A DNA stretch of 64,000 nucleotides from UBA4421 sp002704225 (GTDB lineage: Bacteria; Pseudomonadota; Gammaproteobacteria; Pseudomonadales; Azotimanducaceae), in contig CACDWG010000001.1 in NCBI GenBank assembly GCA_902556425.1, forward strand, positions 220,411 through 284,410, read 5' to 3'. Below are positions 1 to 9,803 of this stretch, piece after piece. Every line of letters starts with the position of its first letter. Positions within the stretch are counted from its first letter, which is position 1. The position numbers and the translations under genes are program-made. The notes under the pieces were generated by a model that had not been told where the DNA came from, ran no database searches, and saw only the letters and a program-made list of their open reading frames with translations.

Positions 1-164
1 ACTTGTCCGAACGTCCGGCACCAAGTGCCTAACGTAGTCGTTTTGCATCCAATCTGTGTTGAGGTTGAGGTGCGTCAAATTGTCAGGCCTGTATTGTTCG
101 AATCGTGCCAGTTTTTACACTGGTGCAGGGTGGTGGTCTGAGCTTGTGCTTTGGGAGGGAAATC

Positions 165-1352
165 ATGGATGCACACAAACAACGTGAGATGCTTGAGCGC
201 CTGAGAGCACATCTGGAGCACAAGACGACCGACCTTTCAGCCTACGCACTAAAAGTACCGGCCGAGCATTACGTCAGTGATGACCAACTGGCGTTGGAAG
301 TCGACGCACTGTTTAAGCAGCGGCCTGTATTGGTCGCGCTTACCCCGCATATTCCCAATGAAGGTGACTACCTGACTCACGAGGTGATTGATACCAGCCT
401 ACTGCTTGTCCGGGATAGTAGTGGTGTGGCGCGTGCTTATATCAATGCCTGCCGGCACCGGGGAGCGCGTATTGCGGAAGGCAAGGGGTCCAAGGCCTCT
501 TTCTCGTGTCCCTTTCATGCGTGGAACTGGGGGTTGGATGGCCGCATTATTGCCCGGCCAAACAGTCATGACGGATTCGCTCAGACAGATGCTCGGTTCG
601 ACCAATTGCTTGAGTTACCCTGTTACGAAACAGCAGGATTGATTTTTGTCTTGCTCAAAGGCGACGACATCGAAGCTAAGGTTAACGACCTGATGGGTTC
701 GTCGCTGTCGGATATTGCCAACTTTGATATTGCGAACACGCAATACATCGACAGTCGAGTGACTGAGTTGGATTGCAATTACAAATTTTTTCTCGACGGG
801 TTCGCCGAGACATATCACATCGCGCCCCTCCACAAAAACACCATCAGCCCTTATTACTACTCGAACGCCACCCTAGTGGAGCGAATGGCCGAGGTGGTGC
901 ATTTGGTCTCGCCACGCAAAACAATTGACAAAGAATTTGAGAAACCGCTCGCCGAACAAGGCTTAGTTCTGCCTTATTGCACCACGGAATACCTGCTCGC
1001 CCCCAACGCCATGCTGACTCATCAGGTCGACCATATTCAGTTTTGGCGCGTCTATCCCGTTGGTGGGGCGCACCGGTGCCGGATAGAGCTCAATGTGTTC
1101 TGGCCAAAGCCAATGGATGAAGAAGCGGAACGTAAGGCGCATCTCAATGTCGATTTAGTGTGGGATGTAACCACCCAAGAAGACTTTCCGCAAAGCGTTG
1201 CCATTCATCGAAACTTGGCCAGTGGCGATGTGCCGGAACTGGTGTTTGGACGCAATGAACCCGCCCTGATTTACTATCACCAGAATATTGCGAAAGCGAT
1301 TGGTAGTGATCAACTCATTCCCATAACCGAGCTAAAGGACGAAAATTCATAG
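165..1352 (+). CDS. Rieske [2Fe-2S] aromatic-ring-hydroxylating oxygenase, large subunit type
   Basis: A 395-residue Rieske non-heme iron oxygenase. The Rieske cluster ligands are visible as C96-x-H98 and C115-x2-H118. The C-terminal catalytic domain shows the mononuclear-iron pair H218 and H223 in the YHIAPLH motif. Such proteins hydroxylate or demethylate aromatic, choline-like or steroid substrates using electrons from a separate reductase, and no reductase or ferredoxin gene is adjacent. The reading frame is open from 105, but the start at 165 is preferred because a GGAGGGA ribosome site lies just upstream. The next gene is convergent. The substrate cannot be told from sequence. The family call is firm; the alternatives are members of the same family (demethylase, carnitine or choline oxygenase, KshA-like). 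Confidence 0.9.
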   Translation: MDAHKQREMLERLRAHLEHKTTDLSAYALKVPAEHYVSDDQLALEVDALFKQRPVLVALTPHIPNEGDYLTHEVIDTSLLLVRDSSGVARAYINACRHRGARIAEGKGSKASFSCPFHAWNWGLDGRIIARPNSHDGFAQTDARFDQLLELPCYETAGLIFVLLKGDDIEAKVNDLMGSSLSDIANFDIANTQYIDSRVTELDCNYKFFLDGFAETYHIAPLHKNTISPYYYSNATLVERMAEVVHLVSPRKTIDKEFEKPLAEQGLVLPYCTTEYLLAPNAMLTHQVDHIQFWRVYPVGGAHRCRIELNVFWPKPMDEEAERKAHLNVDLVWDVTTQEDFPQSVAIHRNLASGDVPELVFGRNEPALIYYHQNIAKAIGSDQLIPITELKDENS

Positions 1353-1468
1353 GGCTTTGGGATGCAAAGCCTGCTCTTCGTTGGTCTGTCGTGTGCCCTT
1401 GCGGCGCCGGGTTCGTAGCTAAGGCCGGGCAGGGCCGCAACGCTGCCACCGCCCGAGTTGTAAATTTC

Positions 1469-2146
1469 TCAGTCTTCAAAGCCCAGAAAAGACGTCGCTT
1501 CTGCAACACTCTTCCGCTCGGAAACCACGGCGTTTGCAGGAAAGCTGTCATCGGGCCAACCCAGTGCAACGGCTTTCATAATGACCTGATCGTCCGCAAT
1601 CTTTGCGTGTTCTCGCACGACGGGAGACTGCATGATGCCTTGGCTGTTGATCACCGCGCCGAGGCCTCGCGACCATGCTGCGTTTACCAATGCTGTGGTG
1701 ACGGCCCCGCAGTCAAATGCCGTATCGTCGCTGTCCGCGAGTACCGCATCGTAAGTAATGATGACGCACACTGGGGCATCGAACTGACGGAAGCCGCGTA
1801 ACACCCAGTCTTGGCGCTTTTCTTTGTCCTCGCGGGCAATGTCCATGGCAGCAAACAATTGCTTCGCAACGCCGACTTGACGGTCACGATGTTGGCCGGC
1901 GAAGGCTTGTCCGATACGAAATTCTCGAGAATGCGGCACACCGGCGAGATTGCGCTCGGTATTGCCTGCTCGAATGAGGTCCAAAGGCTCGCCAGAGACC
2001 ACGGTGAAATTCCACGGCTGGGTGTTCATTGAAGACGGAGAGCGCATTGCCAGCGCTAATACTTCTTCGATCAGCGCCTTGGGCACAGGTTCACTCTTAT
2101 AGCCTCGAATGCTTCTGCGCCCGGTGACGACATCATCAAACTGCAT
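1469..2146 (-). CDS. Nitroreductase family FMN oxidoreductase
   Basis: A 225-residue protein of the nitroreductase fold. The N-terminal RRSIRGY motif and the RSPSSMNTQPW segment are typical FMN-binding signatures, and the C-terminal half has the GAVTTALVNAAWSRGLG helix common to the family. Members reduce nitroaromatics, quinones or enones with NAD(P)H and FMN. The start at 2146 is chosen over an upstream ATG at 2161 because GAGGAG sits seven bases before it. It converges on the Rieske oxygenase gene and is followed on the same strand by a carrier gene. The physiological substrate is unknown. Confidence 0.85.
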   Translation of the reverse strand: MQFDDVVTGRRSIRGYKSEPVPKALIEEVLALAMRSPSSMNTQPWNFTVVSGEPLDLIRAGNTERNLAGVPHSREFRIGQAFAGQHRDRQVGVAKQLFAAMDIAREDKEKRQDWVLRGFRQFDAPVCVIITYDAVLADSDDTAFDCGAVTTALVNAAWSRGLGAVINSQGIMQSPVVREHAKIADDQVIMKAVALGWPDDSFPANAVVSERKSVAEATSFLGFED

Positions 2147-2209
2147 TTTCCATCTCCTCAATTATGTGAGGCGACAGTCTAGAGGAATATGCAGGCTACA
2201 AAAATTGAT

Positions 2210-3670
2210 TTACGTTTTTTCTAGCTCGATACCGTCAGAGGGCTCAGTCAACAGGCGATCGTTGAGGATCCGAATGTTCTGCTCGTGAGTGCTTCTATCG
2301 ATTTGATACAGGCTGATGCAGGCAATGGCGCCCAAAATAAGTGAGCAGTAGGCGGGCAAAAATAGCTGGGCCAGCTTGACGCGATGATCGCCGGTAAAAT
2401 CCGCCACGGTGGTAATCGTGTCGAAACCGACTGCGGTAATGATCAGACCTGCGCTGATGATGCCTGACGCGCTGACGAATTTACCGGCGAAGCTTCTAGC
2501 GGCGAAAAACAGACCCTCGGATCGCCTGTTGGTCTGTTTTTCGCTGTCTTCGACCACATCGGCCATCATTGAGTCCAGCATCACTGCCGACACAATAAAA
2601 ACCGCGACTTCGGTAAATATAAAGGCGGTGTAGATGGCGATAGACGCGGTGGAGCCAAGCGCCGGCCACCAACCCATTAACACGCAAATATAGGGAATCG
2701 GGTAGAGGGCCAAGCGCGTTAACTGCAGCGAGATGGCGGTGACTTTCTTACCCAATAGGAAACCCAACTTCGGGGCTAGGGGCCATGCTATGAACGGGGC
2801 TAGGAGTACGGCGATACCGGTAATCCCGATCTGTGCGCCGGTGAACTCGAAGAAAAACCGAGTGATGTAGAGATAGAGCGCCGTGCTCAAACCCGCCGCG
2901 GCGCCGAACAAGAGCGAGTAAAAAAACAGTGCTGCGAAGTTACGGTTTTTTAAGGATTCGAAGATTTGGCCAAATTCTTTGCCGATGGCGTTAAAGCGGA
3001 ACGGTTCTTGGGGGCGGGGCATTTGTGCTGCGGCTCGCTGGGTGCCTAGGCTCGAAATGAGGATCGCCAAGGCGATGATCACCGCGCCGACGGTACCGTA
3101 GATCATGTAGCCAGTGGCGGAAGCAAATCCGTAAGCGCCGACCCAGAAAGTCACATTAATGGTGTGTAGGCCATTGCCCCCGGTCCAACCGAAAAGGTGG
3201 CGGAGGGCGAGCCAACGGTTACGGCGGTCGTAGTCTTTTTCAAGATCCGGTAGCAGTGCAGTGCAGGGCACCTCAAACAAGGTGGTGCCCGTACGAATCA
3301 AGATGGCCAGAATAAAGACGTACCAGAACGCGTCTTCACCGCGTACGTCGATCAGCGGATTGAACAGCGCATAGAAACTCGCTGGCAGAATGAACAGAGC
3401 AGCGTACATAAAAGGATGACGACGACCCAGTTTCGACTGTGTCTTGTCAGACCAATGGCCAAGTAATGGGTCGGTCAGCGCGTCCCAGACAATGGCAATG
3501 GCTAGGGCGAGACTAGCAAGGTAGCCGGGAACGCCAAGTGCTTGGTTGGCAAAGGTCAGCAGCAGGTAGGAAAACGCGTTGTCCTTGATTCCATAGGCGA
3601 TGGAAGAAGAACCGTAAAACCAAAAGATTGGTCGTCGCTCCAGCGCTTTTTGTTCGTCGCCGCTGTTCAT
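2210..3670 (-). CDS. MelB-type (GPH family) cation-coupled sugar/solute symporter
   Basis: A 486-residue integral membrane protein of the glycoside-pentoside-hexuronide:cation symporter family within the MFS. The diagnostic segment near residue 60-90 reads DALTDPLLGHWSD followed by LGRRHPF, as in MelB relatives. About twelve hydrophobic stretches can be counted. It should act in the inner membrane to import a solute with Na+ or H+. The start at 3670 is favoured by AGGGAG six bases upstream; the open frame runs 93 bases further. No sugar-metabolic genes are nearby, and homologues of this type in lipid- or terpenoid-degrading marine bacteria may carry other substrates. A second relative lies at 36474-37988. 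Confidence 0.85.
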   Translation of the reverse strand: MNSGDEQKALERRPIFWFYGSSSIAYGIKDNAFSYLLLTFANQALGVPGYLASLALAIAIVWDALTDPLLGHWSDKTQSKLGRRHPFMYAALFILPASFYALFNPLIDVRGEDAFWYVFILAILIRTGTTLFEVPCTALLPDLEKDYDRRNRWLALRHLFGWTGGNGLHTINVTFWVGAYGFASATGYMIYGTVGAVIIALAILISSLGTQRAAAQMPRPQEPFRFNAIGKEFGQIFESLKNRNFAALFFYSLLFGAAAGLSTALYLYITRFFFEFTGAQIGITGIAVLLAPFIAWPLAPKLGFLLGKKVTAISLQLTRLALYPIPYICVLMGWWPALGSTASIAIYTAFIFTEVAVFIVSAVMLDSMMADVVEDSEKQTNRRSEGLFFAARSFAGKFVSASGIISAGLIITAVGFDTITTVADFTGDHRVKLAQLFLPAYCSLILGAIACISLYQIDRSTHEQNIRILNDRLLTEPSDGIELEKT

Positions 3671-4108
3671 CTTGAACTCCCTAGAGGCTACTCGGGTGTG
3701 CACATGACGCTTTGGTACGCGCGGCCGGTATAGCTGTGCTTTGATGGCACCGCGAAGTGCCATCTATTGCAAGCGAAATGTTAATTAAAAGTTGTTGAAA
3801 TTTGCGGACGGAGTTGGCGTGTTCTGGCCCAAGTAAGAAGTACGAGCCGATTGTGCTGGCGTGATACCAACGGCTGCAGCCAGCATCAAGAAATCATAGG
3901 GCCATGACAGCGCTCAAAATTCATTGAACAAGTTGTTCGTTGGCGAAAGAAATGTTCCGCTCGTTCAATAGGTGACTTGCCTTGATTCGGGAAGCGAGAT
4001 AAGCCCGGCCGAAGGCAGTCGAGTGGCTAAAAGGGATCGGGTTATAGCGGGTTGGGTTAACGCGGCTGAGGTCTGTGTCTATCCAACGGTTTTGAATGCG
4101 AAAGGCAG
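3671..4108. other. Intergenic stretch without a convincing gene
   Basis: This 438-base stretch separates two minus-strand genes. An A+T-rich patch at about 3779-3802 lies upstream of the carrier gene and could hold its promoter, but no clear -35/-10 pair was recognised. A 71-codon minus-strand frame (3921-4136) overlaps the next gene and has no ribosome site or recognisable features. Confidence 0.5.
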
Positions 4109-4480
4109 TTAACGTCGCTTGCTCAGTTTGTAACATAGCCCGCCAAAGTCGCTGTCGACCACCGACCCTTGGTAGAATTTGAATGTGCCGGTTATCGCGT
4201 AGCTATCGCTGTTGAAAGAGACATTGCCCATGGGCATCTGGGACTCTTTGTTCAAAAGACGCGCTGTCATCACGCCGTCCCGATGATCAAGGTGAGTCAG
4301 TTCCATCGGAAAATAGAGCCACATTTGGCGACGACTTAAGAACAGTCGAATCTCCATGTTTTGGGTCGTTTCTTCGTCCTTCCAAATCCCCTGGGTTTGG
4401 ACAAGGCAACGATAATCCTCCTCCCCCCAGCTCGTGACGGTAAACGCCATCAAAAGCAACGCCAGGGTGACCCGATTCAT
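4109..4480 (-). CDS. Small exported protein of unknown function
   Basis: A 123-residue protein with a clear Sec signal peptide: MNR, a hydrophobic core, then a likely cleavage after the TSWG-E region near residue 19-20. The mature part is about 100 residues with two cysteines that could pair, and it looks beta-rich. I do not recognise a family. The signal-peptide end (SWGE) is strikingly like those of two other small exported proteins in this window (14142-14636 and 14633-14926). It is probably periplasmic. The gene stands alone, with more than 400 bases free on each side. Confidence 0.6.
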   Translation of the reverse strand: MNRVTLALLLMAFTVTSWGEEDYRCLVQTQGIWKDEETTQNMEIRLFLSRRQMWLYFPMELTHLDHRDGVMTARLLNKESQMPMGNVSFNSDSYAITGTFKFYQGSVVDSDFGGLCYKLSKRR

Positions 4481-4914
4481 GCTGACAATTTTTGCAGCGA
4501 CAGTTGAAGACCACGACGGTCAGAGCGTCGCATGACTCCGTGCTGACAACCACCTGGCAATGGCATTGTCGGTTTCGGCATATGCTTTTCCTACTGATGG
4601 CAGGTGCGAGCCCAATGCTCTCTAACGCGTTTTCTGGGGCAAACAGCGCAGTTGTTCCTGCAGGACCATTGCCTAAGCTAACATTGCCAGGCCTCAGGGC
4701 AACCGGAAAAAGCCAGAGGCGGAATGGTTTGCCTAGGGCCGCGCAGCCAAAGGTTTTGCGTTTAGCGCGTTGATTTGTCACGCGTCGGATCGCGAGGTCG
4801 ATGCATAGCACCGGTTATCCATTAAACGGCATCGTCTGTCCGGTTAGGCAAGTCGCCTAGCAAAATGCTTGCTTCACTGAGTCCCAGCGGATGGGGGACG
4901 AAGAGGAGGCAAGT
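4481..4914. other. Intergenic stretch without a convincing gene
   Basis: 434 bases between divergently placed genes. Overlapping open frames exist on both strands (4492-4773 plus, 4287-4811 minus). Neither has a good ribosome site or family features, and the minus frame overlaps the exported-protein gene. This space presumably contains the promoters of the two flanking genes. Confidence 0.45.
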
Positions 4915-5622
4915 ATGAAAATCAAACGTTTCGTTATAGCGCCAGTAATTTACGGGCTAACGCTCTTTTGGATCGCGGTTTCTTCAGGTTGTGGCTGGCT
5001 TCCCAGTCCCGGTGTGGCGAGCATTCCGGCGTATCCGATAGCAGGAGATGAAGACAAAATTAAAACGTTGCGTGAGAAGTATTCACAAGCAACGTTCGAT
5101 TAGGAACTTCGCGCCTGCGCTAATAATTCATGCCGAATTCGGGCCCGCAATTTAATCCTCGAAGAACTTATGCTGATCGTGGATCACGAATACCAAAAGT
5201 ATGAGGGGAATTTGATCGCTGGCCGAGCGAAGTGGAAATTTGGATTTGGCGCAACGACTCAGGCTCTCAGCTTGGCTTCCACGGCATCAACCGTCGAAAC
5301 CTCCAAAACGATTTTTAGTGGGATTAGCACGCTTGTTGGGTCGACTGCTACCGAGCTCGACAAGAACTTTTATTTGGAGCAAACGAGCTATGTGCTTGCG
5401 TATCAAATGCAAGCCCAGCGGCTGACCATATCGACGCAGATGCTCGTAAACATGCACGACAAAACCAAAGCGTACGCAGACTATTCTTTGGAAAGAGGAC
5501 TTGCTGATATTGAAGCCTATTACCGCGCAGGCACCGTAGCGACGGCCGTTCAAAACGTATATCAGGGTGCTTCTGAGAAAATCAGTGCGGCAGAGACGAC
5601 AAGGAAGGAAAAGGGGTTCTAA
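4915..5622 (+). pseudogene. Lipoprotein gene interrupted by one in-frame amber (TAG) codon
   Basis: The frame starts at ATG 4915 behind a strong GAGGAGG site. It encodes a lipoprotein signal peptide with a lipobox ending SSGC (C26), then stops at TAG 5101-5103 after 62 codons. Reading straight on in the same frame there is no further stop until 5620-5622, and the continuation (172 codons) is a coherent protein with segments such as RNLILEELMLIVDHEYQKY, an Ala/Ser/Thr/Gly-rich stretch and DKNFYLEQ. From memory this layout resembles a family of uncharacterised bacterial lipoproteins of about 230-300 residues, in which the two halves form one chain. I therefore read it as one gene split by a nonsense change or a sequencing error. 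The downstream half has no ribosome site of its own at the ATG 5170. Confidence 0.7.
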
Positions 5623-5706
5623 TCTGTAAAGGGTGTTAGGGTAAGCAGAGGGCGTGCCGTCGATCCTTGAGTTAGGTCGAGCCTATAGTCTGGAGAAAAA
5701 TAAAAA

Positions 5707-7761
5707 ATGACGTCGCTCCGTTTGTTTTTGAGCTTGTGGGTTTTAGCCCTCAGCGCGCATACGGCTGCCGCTGCATCAGCAGAACTCGGCCATGCTCAGC
5801 CCAAGGAAAAGTTGCCGGTATCGGTCTTTAGCCGCGATTCAGCGATTCGTCACGCGCAAATTTCGCCTGACGGGAGCTATTTGGCTGTGATCTTTCGAGA
5901 TGATGGCGAAGAAAAGCTAGCGGTCTTGCGGACGGAGACAAAAGAAATTGTCAGTAGCTTTTTTGTGAAAGGTCGAAACCGAAGCGTCGGAGATTCGACT
6001 TGGATATCCAATGAGCGTCTCGTTTACGGCACCCGAGAGTCTACGCCTTGGGACAATACACCGTACGACCTGGGTGAACTGATTGGCGTAAATGTCGATG
6101 CTTCCAAGCATAAATTTTTGCTGGGTTATCAGTCTGGCAACTCTTGGAGCGGTTCTCACCTGAGACAGAAGAAGAACGATTACGGTAACCACGCAATCAT
6201 CCATACGCTGCCTGACGACGACGAACACATCCTGATCGCGTTCTACCCTTGGCGAGTGAAGAACAGGATGTGGGTCACGGATCAGGATGCGCTGCCAATT
6301 GTCTATCGGTTAAATGTTCTTACAGCGAAGAAGAAACAGGTGGGAAAACTGCCGATGCCATTGGCCCGTGCTGTTGCTGACACACGTGGTCAGGTTCGTT
6401 TTTCAATAGCGCTTGATGAAAACAATGAAACGGTCATCCATTATCGAAACAGAGCAGACGAGGAATGGCTCCTTTTTGCGCTTTCTAATTTTGAAGGAAC
6501 CGACCTAGTACCGATCGGTTTTAACGACGGCGACGACGGCGTGTATTTCACCGCGTACGTCAATGAAGGCACGAGAGCCGTCTACCGCCTCTCTTTCGAA
6601 AACCGAGGCATCGAAAAGATATTTCACAATGAGGCTGTTGACCCTTCTGGTTTGATCTTTGACGACGAGGGTCGCCGTCTGGTCGGTGTAAAAACCTCGC
6701 AGGGCTTGCCCGAGTACCACTATTTGGATGATCGAAGTCCAATTGTGGCGCTTCATCGAGCGTTGGATCTCGTTTTCGAAAACTCAGATGTGGTGATAAC
6801 CAGTAGCACCAGAGACAGAGAAAGAAGTTTGGTGCGTATCTATTCCGATAAAAATCCGGGCGACTACTTCTTGTATTCCCAGCAGTCGAAAAGTCTCGAT
6901 TTCCTCTTCAGCTACAAAGAAGGGATTCCGGTGGAAGCGATGGCCACAACGCGAGCGATGACGTTTGCAGCCCGGGACGGCCTTGCTCTACACGGTTACC
7001 TGACGCTTCCTCAAAATCAATCCGAGAATCTCGCCTTGGTCGTGCTTCCACACGGGGGACCCCACCATGTGCGAGACTCGTGGGGATTCGATTCCCAAGT
7101 GCAAATGCTTGCCCATTACGGTTACGCCGTGCTGCAGCTTAATTTTCGTGGTAGTGGCGGCTTTGGTCAGTCCTTCGCTGAAGCCGGTGAGGGGAATTGG
7201 GGCGCTTCGATGCAAGACGACTTGACCGATGCCACTCTGGCCCTCATTGAGCAGGGTATCGCCGACCCAGAAAAAATCTGCATTTACGGGTCAAGCTATG
7301 GAGGTTATGCAGCGTTGATGGGGGTGGTAAGAGAGCCGCAACTGTATCAATGCGCCATTGGTTCGATGGGAGTATACGATCTGCCCATGATGTTTGAAAA
7401 AGGCGATATCCCTGAGTCTTCAGGTGGGATTGCGTATTTGAAGAAGACCCTTGGAACGGATGTTGAGTTGCAAAAACAACGTTCTCCCGCGTTCAACGCT
7501 GAAAAGATTAAGGCCAATGTGCTGCTGATTCATGGCAAGGCTGATCGTCGAGTTCCGATCAGTCAAGCGAAGGCCATGAAGTCCGCACTGGACCGAGTCG
7601 GGAAGGACTACCAATGGTTGCAGATTGATGCCGGGGGGCATGGCTACTTTGATGATGAAAATCGGGAGATCGTTTATCGTCAAGTTCTTCAATTTCTGGA
7701 ACAGAATATCGGCGCATCGAGAAAGGCACCGGTGCACGAGTACTCATCTGCAAAAAATTAA
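5707..7761 (+). CDS. Exported S9 family (prolyl oligopeptidase / acylaminoacyl-peptidase-like) serine peptidase
   Basis: A 684-residue protein with an N-terminal signal peptide (hydrophobic core then AHTAAAA), a beta-propeller-like middle region and a C-terminal alpha/beta-hydrolase domain. The catalytic triad is visible: nucleophile S530 in GSSYGG, D613 in GKADRRVP and H645 in GGHGYF. Family members release dipeptides or cleave after proline or acylated residues in short peptides. This one should act in the periplasm. The length fits the S9C group. GGAG precedes the start. It follows the interrupted lipoprotein gene by 84 bases with no evident functional link. Confidence 0.9.
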   Translation: MTSLRLFLSLWVLALSAHTAAAASAELGHAQPKEKLPVSVFSRDSAIRHAQISPDGSYLAVIFRDDGEEKLAVLRTETKEIVSSFFVKGRNRSVGDSTWISNERLVYGTRESTPWDNTPYDLGELIGVNVDASKHKFLLGYQSGNSWSGSHLRQKKNDYGNHAIIHTLPDDDEHILIAFYPWRVKNRMWVTDQDALPIVYRLNVLTAKKKQVGKLPMPLARAVADTRGQVRFSIALDENNETVIHYRNRADEEWLLFALSNFEGTDLVPIGFNDGDDGVYFTAYVNEGTRAVYRLSFENRGIEKIFHNEAVDPSGLIFDDEGRRLVGVKTSQGLPEYHYLDDRSPIVALHRALDLVFENSDVVITSSTRDRERSLVRIYSDKNPGDYFLYSQQSKSLDFLFSYKEGIPVEAMATTRAMTFAARDGLALHGYLTLPQNQSENLALVVLPHGGPHHVRDSWGFDSQVQMLAHYGYAVLQLNFRGSGGFGQSFAEAGEGNWGASMQDDLTDATLALIEQGIADPEKICIYGSSYGGYAALMGVVREPQLYQCAIGSMGVYDLPMMFEKGDIPESSGGIAYLKKTLGTDVELQKQRSPAFNAEKIKANVLLIHGKADRRVPISQAKAMKSALDRVGKDYQWLQIDAGGHGYFDDENREIVYRQVLQFLEQNIGASRKAPVHEYSSAKN

Positions 7762-8055
7762 CGTAAGTGCTGATGTCTGCGGAATACAGTTGTGCGCTGA
7801 ACGTCTGGCAAGACAGCAAGCTGCGGGCGTATTCGTTAAACGAGCCTTTCAAACGCCAGCGGTGCAGGCAAAGCGCATGGCCATAGCCCCGACGGGCTGT
7901 CTCGGAATCAATATTTTGAGCGTCCATGCCTGACGCCTCGTTCACACAGCAGTTCGGCTGCAAAAACCTCAGCTTTCGATAATTTATACGACAAGTAGAT
8001 TCCCAAATTTTCTGTTACTTTCAATAGTTGTCGAATTAAAAGGAACGTTTATCTC
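7762..8055. other. Intergenic stretch, nothing convincing
   Basis: About 294 bases between two plus-strand genes. Short open frames on both strands run into the upstream peptidase gene and lack ribosome sites. The last 80 bases are A+T-rich and probably carry the promoter of the monooxygenase cluster. Confidence 0.4.
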
Positions 8056-9780
8056 ATGCCTAGACCAAAGCGCCCTCAGCACTATTACGATGAAATCAAA
8101 GATAAATTTCGAGAAGAACGGAATCTGCGATTAGGGTACCGCCCGCCAGGCACAGATCAGTACACCTCGGAGTTAAGCGGCGACTTGGCAAAGTATGCGG
8201 TTGATCCCTACGCGAAAGATGTTCCGACTAGGGAGCCTATTACCGACGAAGTAGAAGTCCTGTTTATCGGTGGGGGCTTTTCTGCCCTGTTAACTTCCGC
8301 TCGGTTAAGAGAGCGCGGTCTGGAGAGTATTCGCATCGTGGAGCGTGGGTCAGACGTTGGGGGCACGTGGTACTGGAACCGATACCCCGGCGCTGCGTGT
8401 GATGTGGTGAGTTACGATTATTTGCCATTGCTCGACGAGTTGGACTACGTGCCGGTGAATCATTATTCACGCGGCCCAGAAATTTTTAGCCACTGCCAGG
8501 CGATCGCCCATAAGTACAATTTGTACGATCTGGCTGTGTTTAACACCACGGTTACCGAGACCCGCTGGGATCAAACGGACCAGCTTTGGCACGTGAAAAC
8601 TGATCAGGGCGATGTGATGCGCGCGCAGTTCGTGATTTGTGCAAACGGGACATTGGCCAAACCGAAGCTCTCAGCCATTGACGGAATGGAGAGTTTTATT
8701 GGTCATTCTTTCCATACGTCTCGGTGGGACTACGACTATACCGGCGAGAATTTGGAACATTTGAAAGACAAGGTGGTTGGCATCATTGGTACCGGCGCCA
8801 GCGCGGTGCAGATCGTTCCAGAACTTGCCAAGGTGGCCGAGGAAGTTTTCGTATTTCAGCGCACGCCTTCATCCATTGATATTCGAGATGACTGGCCTAC
8901 GGATCCGAATTGGGCACGTAAGCTCCAGCCTGGTTGGCAACACAAAAGACGCGAAAAAGTGCTCGCCGCGGTTGAAAACTCACTCGAGAAGCGCGCTGCG
9001 AAGGGCGCAACGTCACCCGAGGAAAAGCTCCGGAAACAGGAAAACGCCAATATCGACTACATGATGCGTATCCACAGACGCATCGATGAAATTGTCGATG
9101 ATCCTTCGACTGCCGATGCGTTGAAGCCGTGGTACATGTTTATGTGTAAGCGTCCCTGTTTTCACAATGAGTACCTGCCATCCTTCAACTTGCCCAATGT
9201 GCATCTGGTGGATACGCAAGGGCAGGGCATAACGCAGATCAGTCCTCAAGGCCCAGTATTCGACGGTAAAGAATACGGTCTAGATTTGTTGATTTACGCA
9301 ACCGGCTTCGAGGTTCAGCAGACCGGTATTTATAACGACATTGTCGGTGCGGGTGGTGTGAATCTTCAGGACAAGTACGCGCAGGGCATCCGAACTTTAT
9401 TGGGTATTCATACTGCAGGCTTCCCAAACCTGTTCATCATGGGTGGATATCAAGCGTCCTTCCAGTTCAACCTCACGGAGATGCTGCAAACACAGGGCGA
9501 TCATATTGCTGCGTGTATCGATTATGTTCGCGCTAACGGCCACCACGTTATTGATGTCAAAGATGAGGCCGAAGAGTGGTGGGTGCAAAACGTCATCCAA
9601 CATCGAGGCAAGACCAATCGCTCTGAAGAGTGTACGCCCGGTTACTATAACTTTGAGGGCAATGAGCAAAGACGTCAGGACGGTAACTATAACGGGGGAT
9701 TTAGACAGTATTTTCAGCACCAAGGGCAGGTGCGCGAAAAAATGGAAGACAACTTTCATCTCGCCGCGAGAAAAGATTGA
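8056..9780 (+). CDS. Flavin-containing Baeyer-Villiger-type monooxygenase
   Basis: A 574-residue class B flavoprotein monooxygenase. The FAD Rossmann motif is FIGGGFSALL (near residue 72) and the NADPH Rossmann motif is GIIGTGASAV (near residue 242). The Baeyer-Villiger fingerprint F-x-G-x3-H-x3-W-(P/D) is present as F214, G216, H220, W224 and D225. A long N-terminal extension before the FAD motif resembles cyclic-ketone and steroid monooxygenases. These enzymes insert oxygen next to a ketone, giving esters or lactones, with NADPH and O2. An AAGGAA ribosome site precedes it. It heads a same-strand run with a CoA-transferase (23 bases on) and an SDR, suggesting a ketone-degradation module. The substrate is unknown. 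Confidence 0.88.
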   Translation: MPRPKRPQHYYDEIKDKFREERNLRLGYRPPGTDQYTSELSGDLAKYAVDPYAKDVPTREPITDEVEVLFIGGGFSALLTSARLRERGLESIRIVERGSDVGGTWYWNRYPGAACDVVSYDYLPLLDELDYVPVNHYSRGPEIFSHCQAIAHKYNLYDLAVFNTTVTETRWDQTDQLWHVKTDQGDVMRAQFVICANGTLAKPKLSAIDGMESFIGHSFHTSRWDYDYTGENLEHLKDKVVGIIGTGASAVQIVPELAKVAEEVFVFQRTPSSIDIRDDWPTDPNWARKLQPGWQHKRREKVLAAVENSLEKRAAKGATSPEEKLRKQENANIDYMMRIHRRIDEIVDDPSTADALKPWYMFMCKRPCFHNEYLPSFNLPNVHLVDTQGQGITQISPQGPVFDGKEYGLDLLIYATGFEVQQTGIYNDIVGAGGVNLQDKYAQGIRTLLGIHTAGFPNLFIMGGYQASFQFNLTEMLQTQGDHIAACIDYVRANGHHVIDVKDEAEEWWVQNVIQHRGKTNRSEECTPGYYNFEGNEQRRQDGNYNGGFRQYFQHQGQVREKMEDNFHLAARKD

Positions 9781-9803
9781 TCGAGGCATGCTAGGAGTAA
9801 GGA

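Noticed and set aside
3921..4136. 71-codon minus-strand frame
   Set aside because: Overlaps the exported-protein gene and lacks a ribosome site.
4492..4773. 93-codon plus-strand frame with a hydrophobic stretch
   Set aside because: Basic, Pro/Arg-rich tail and no ribosome site; a competing frame on the other strand is equally open.
5101..5103. Programmed amber decoding such as pyrrolysine
   Set aside because: No pyl genes or structural signal are visible; a nonsense change or sequencing error is simpler.
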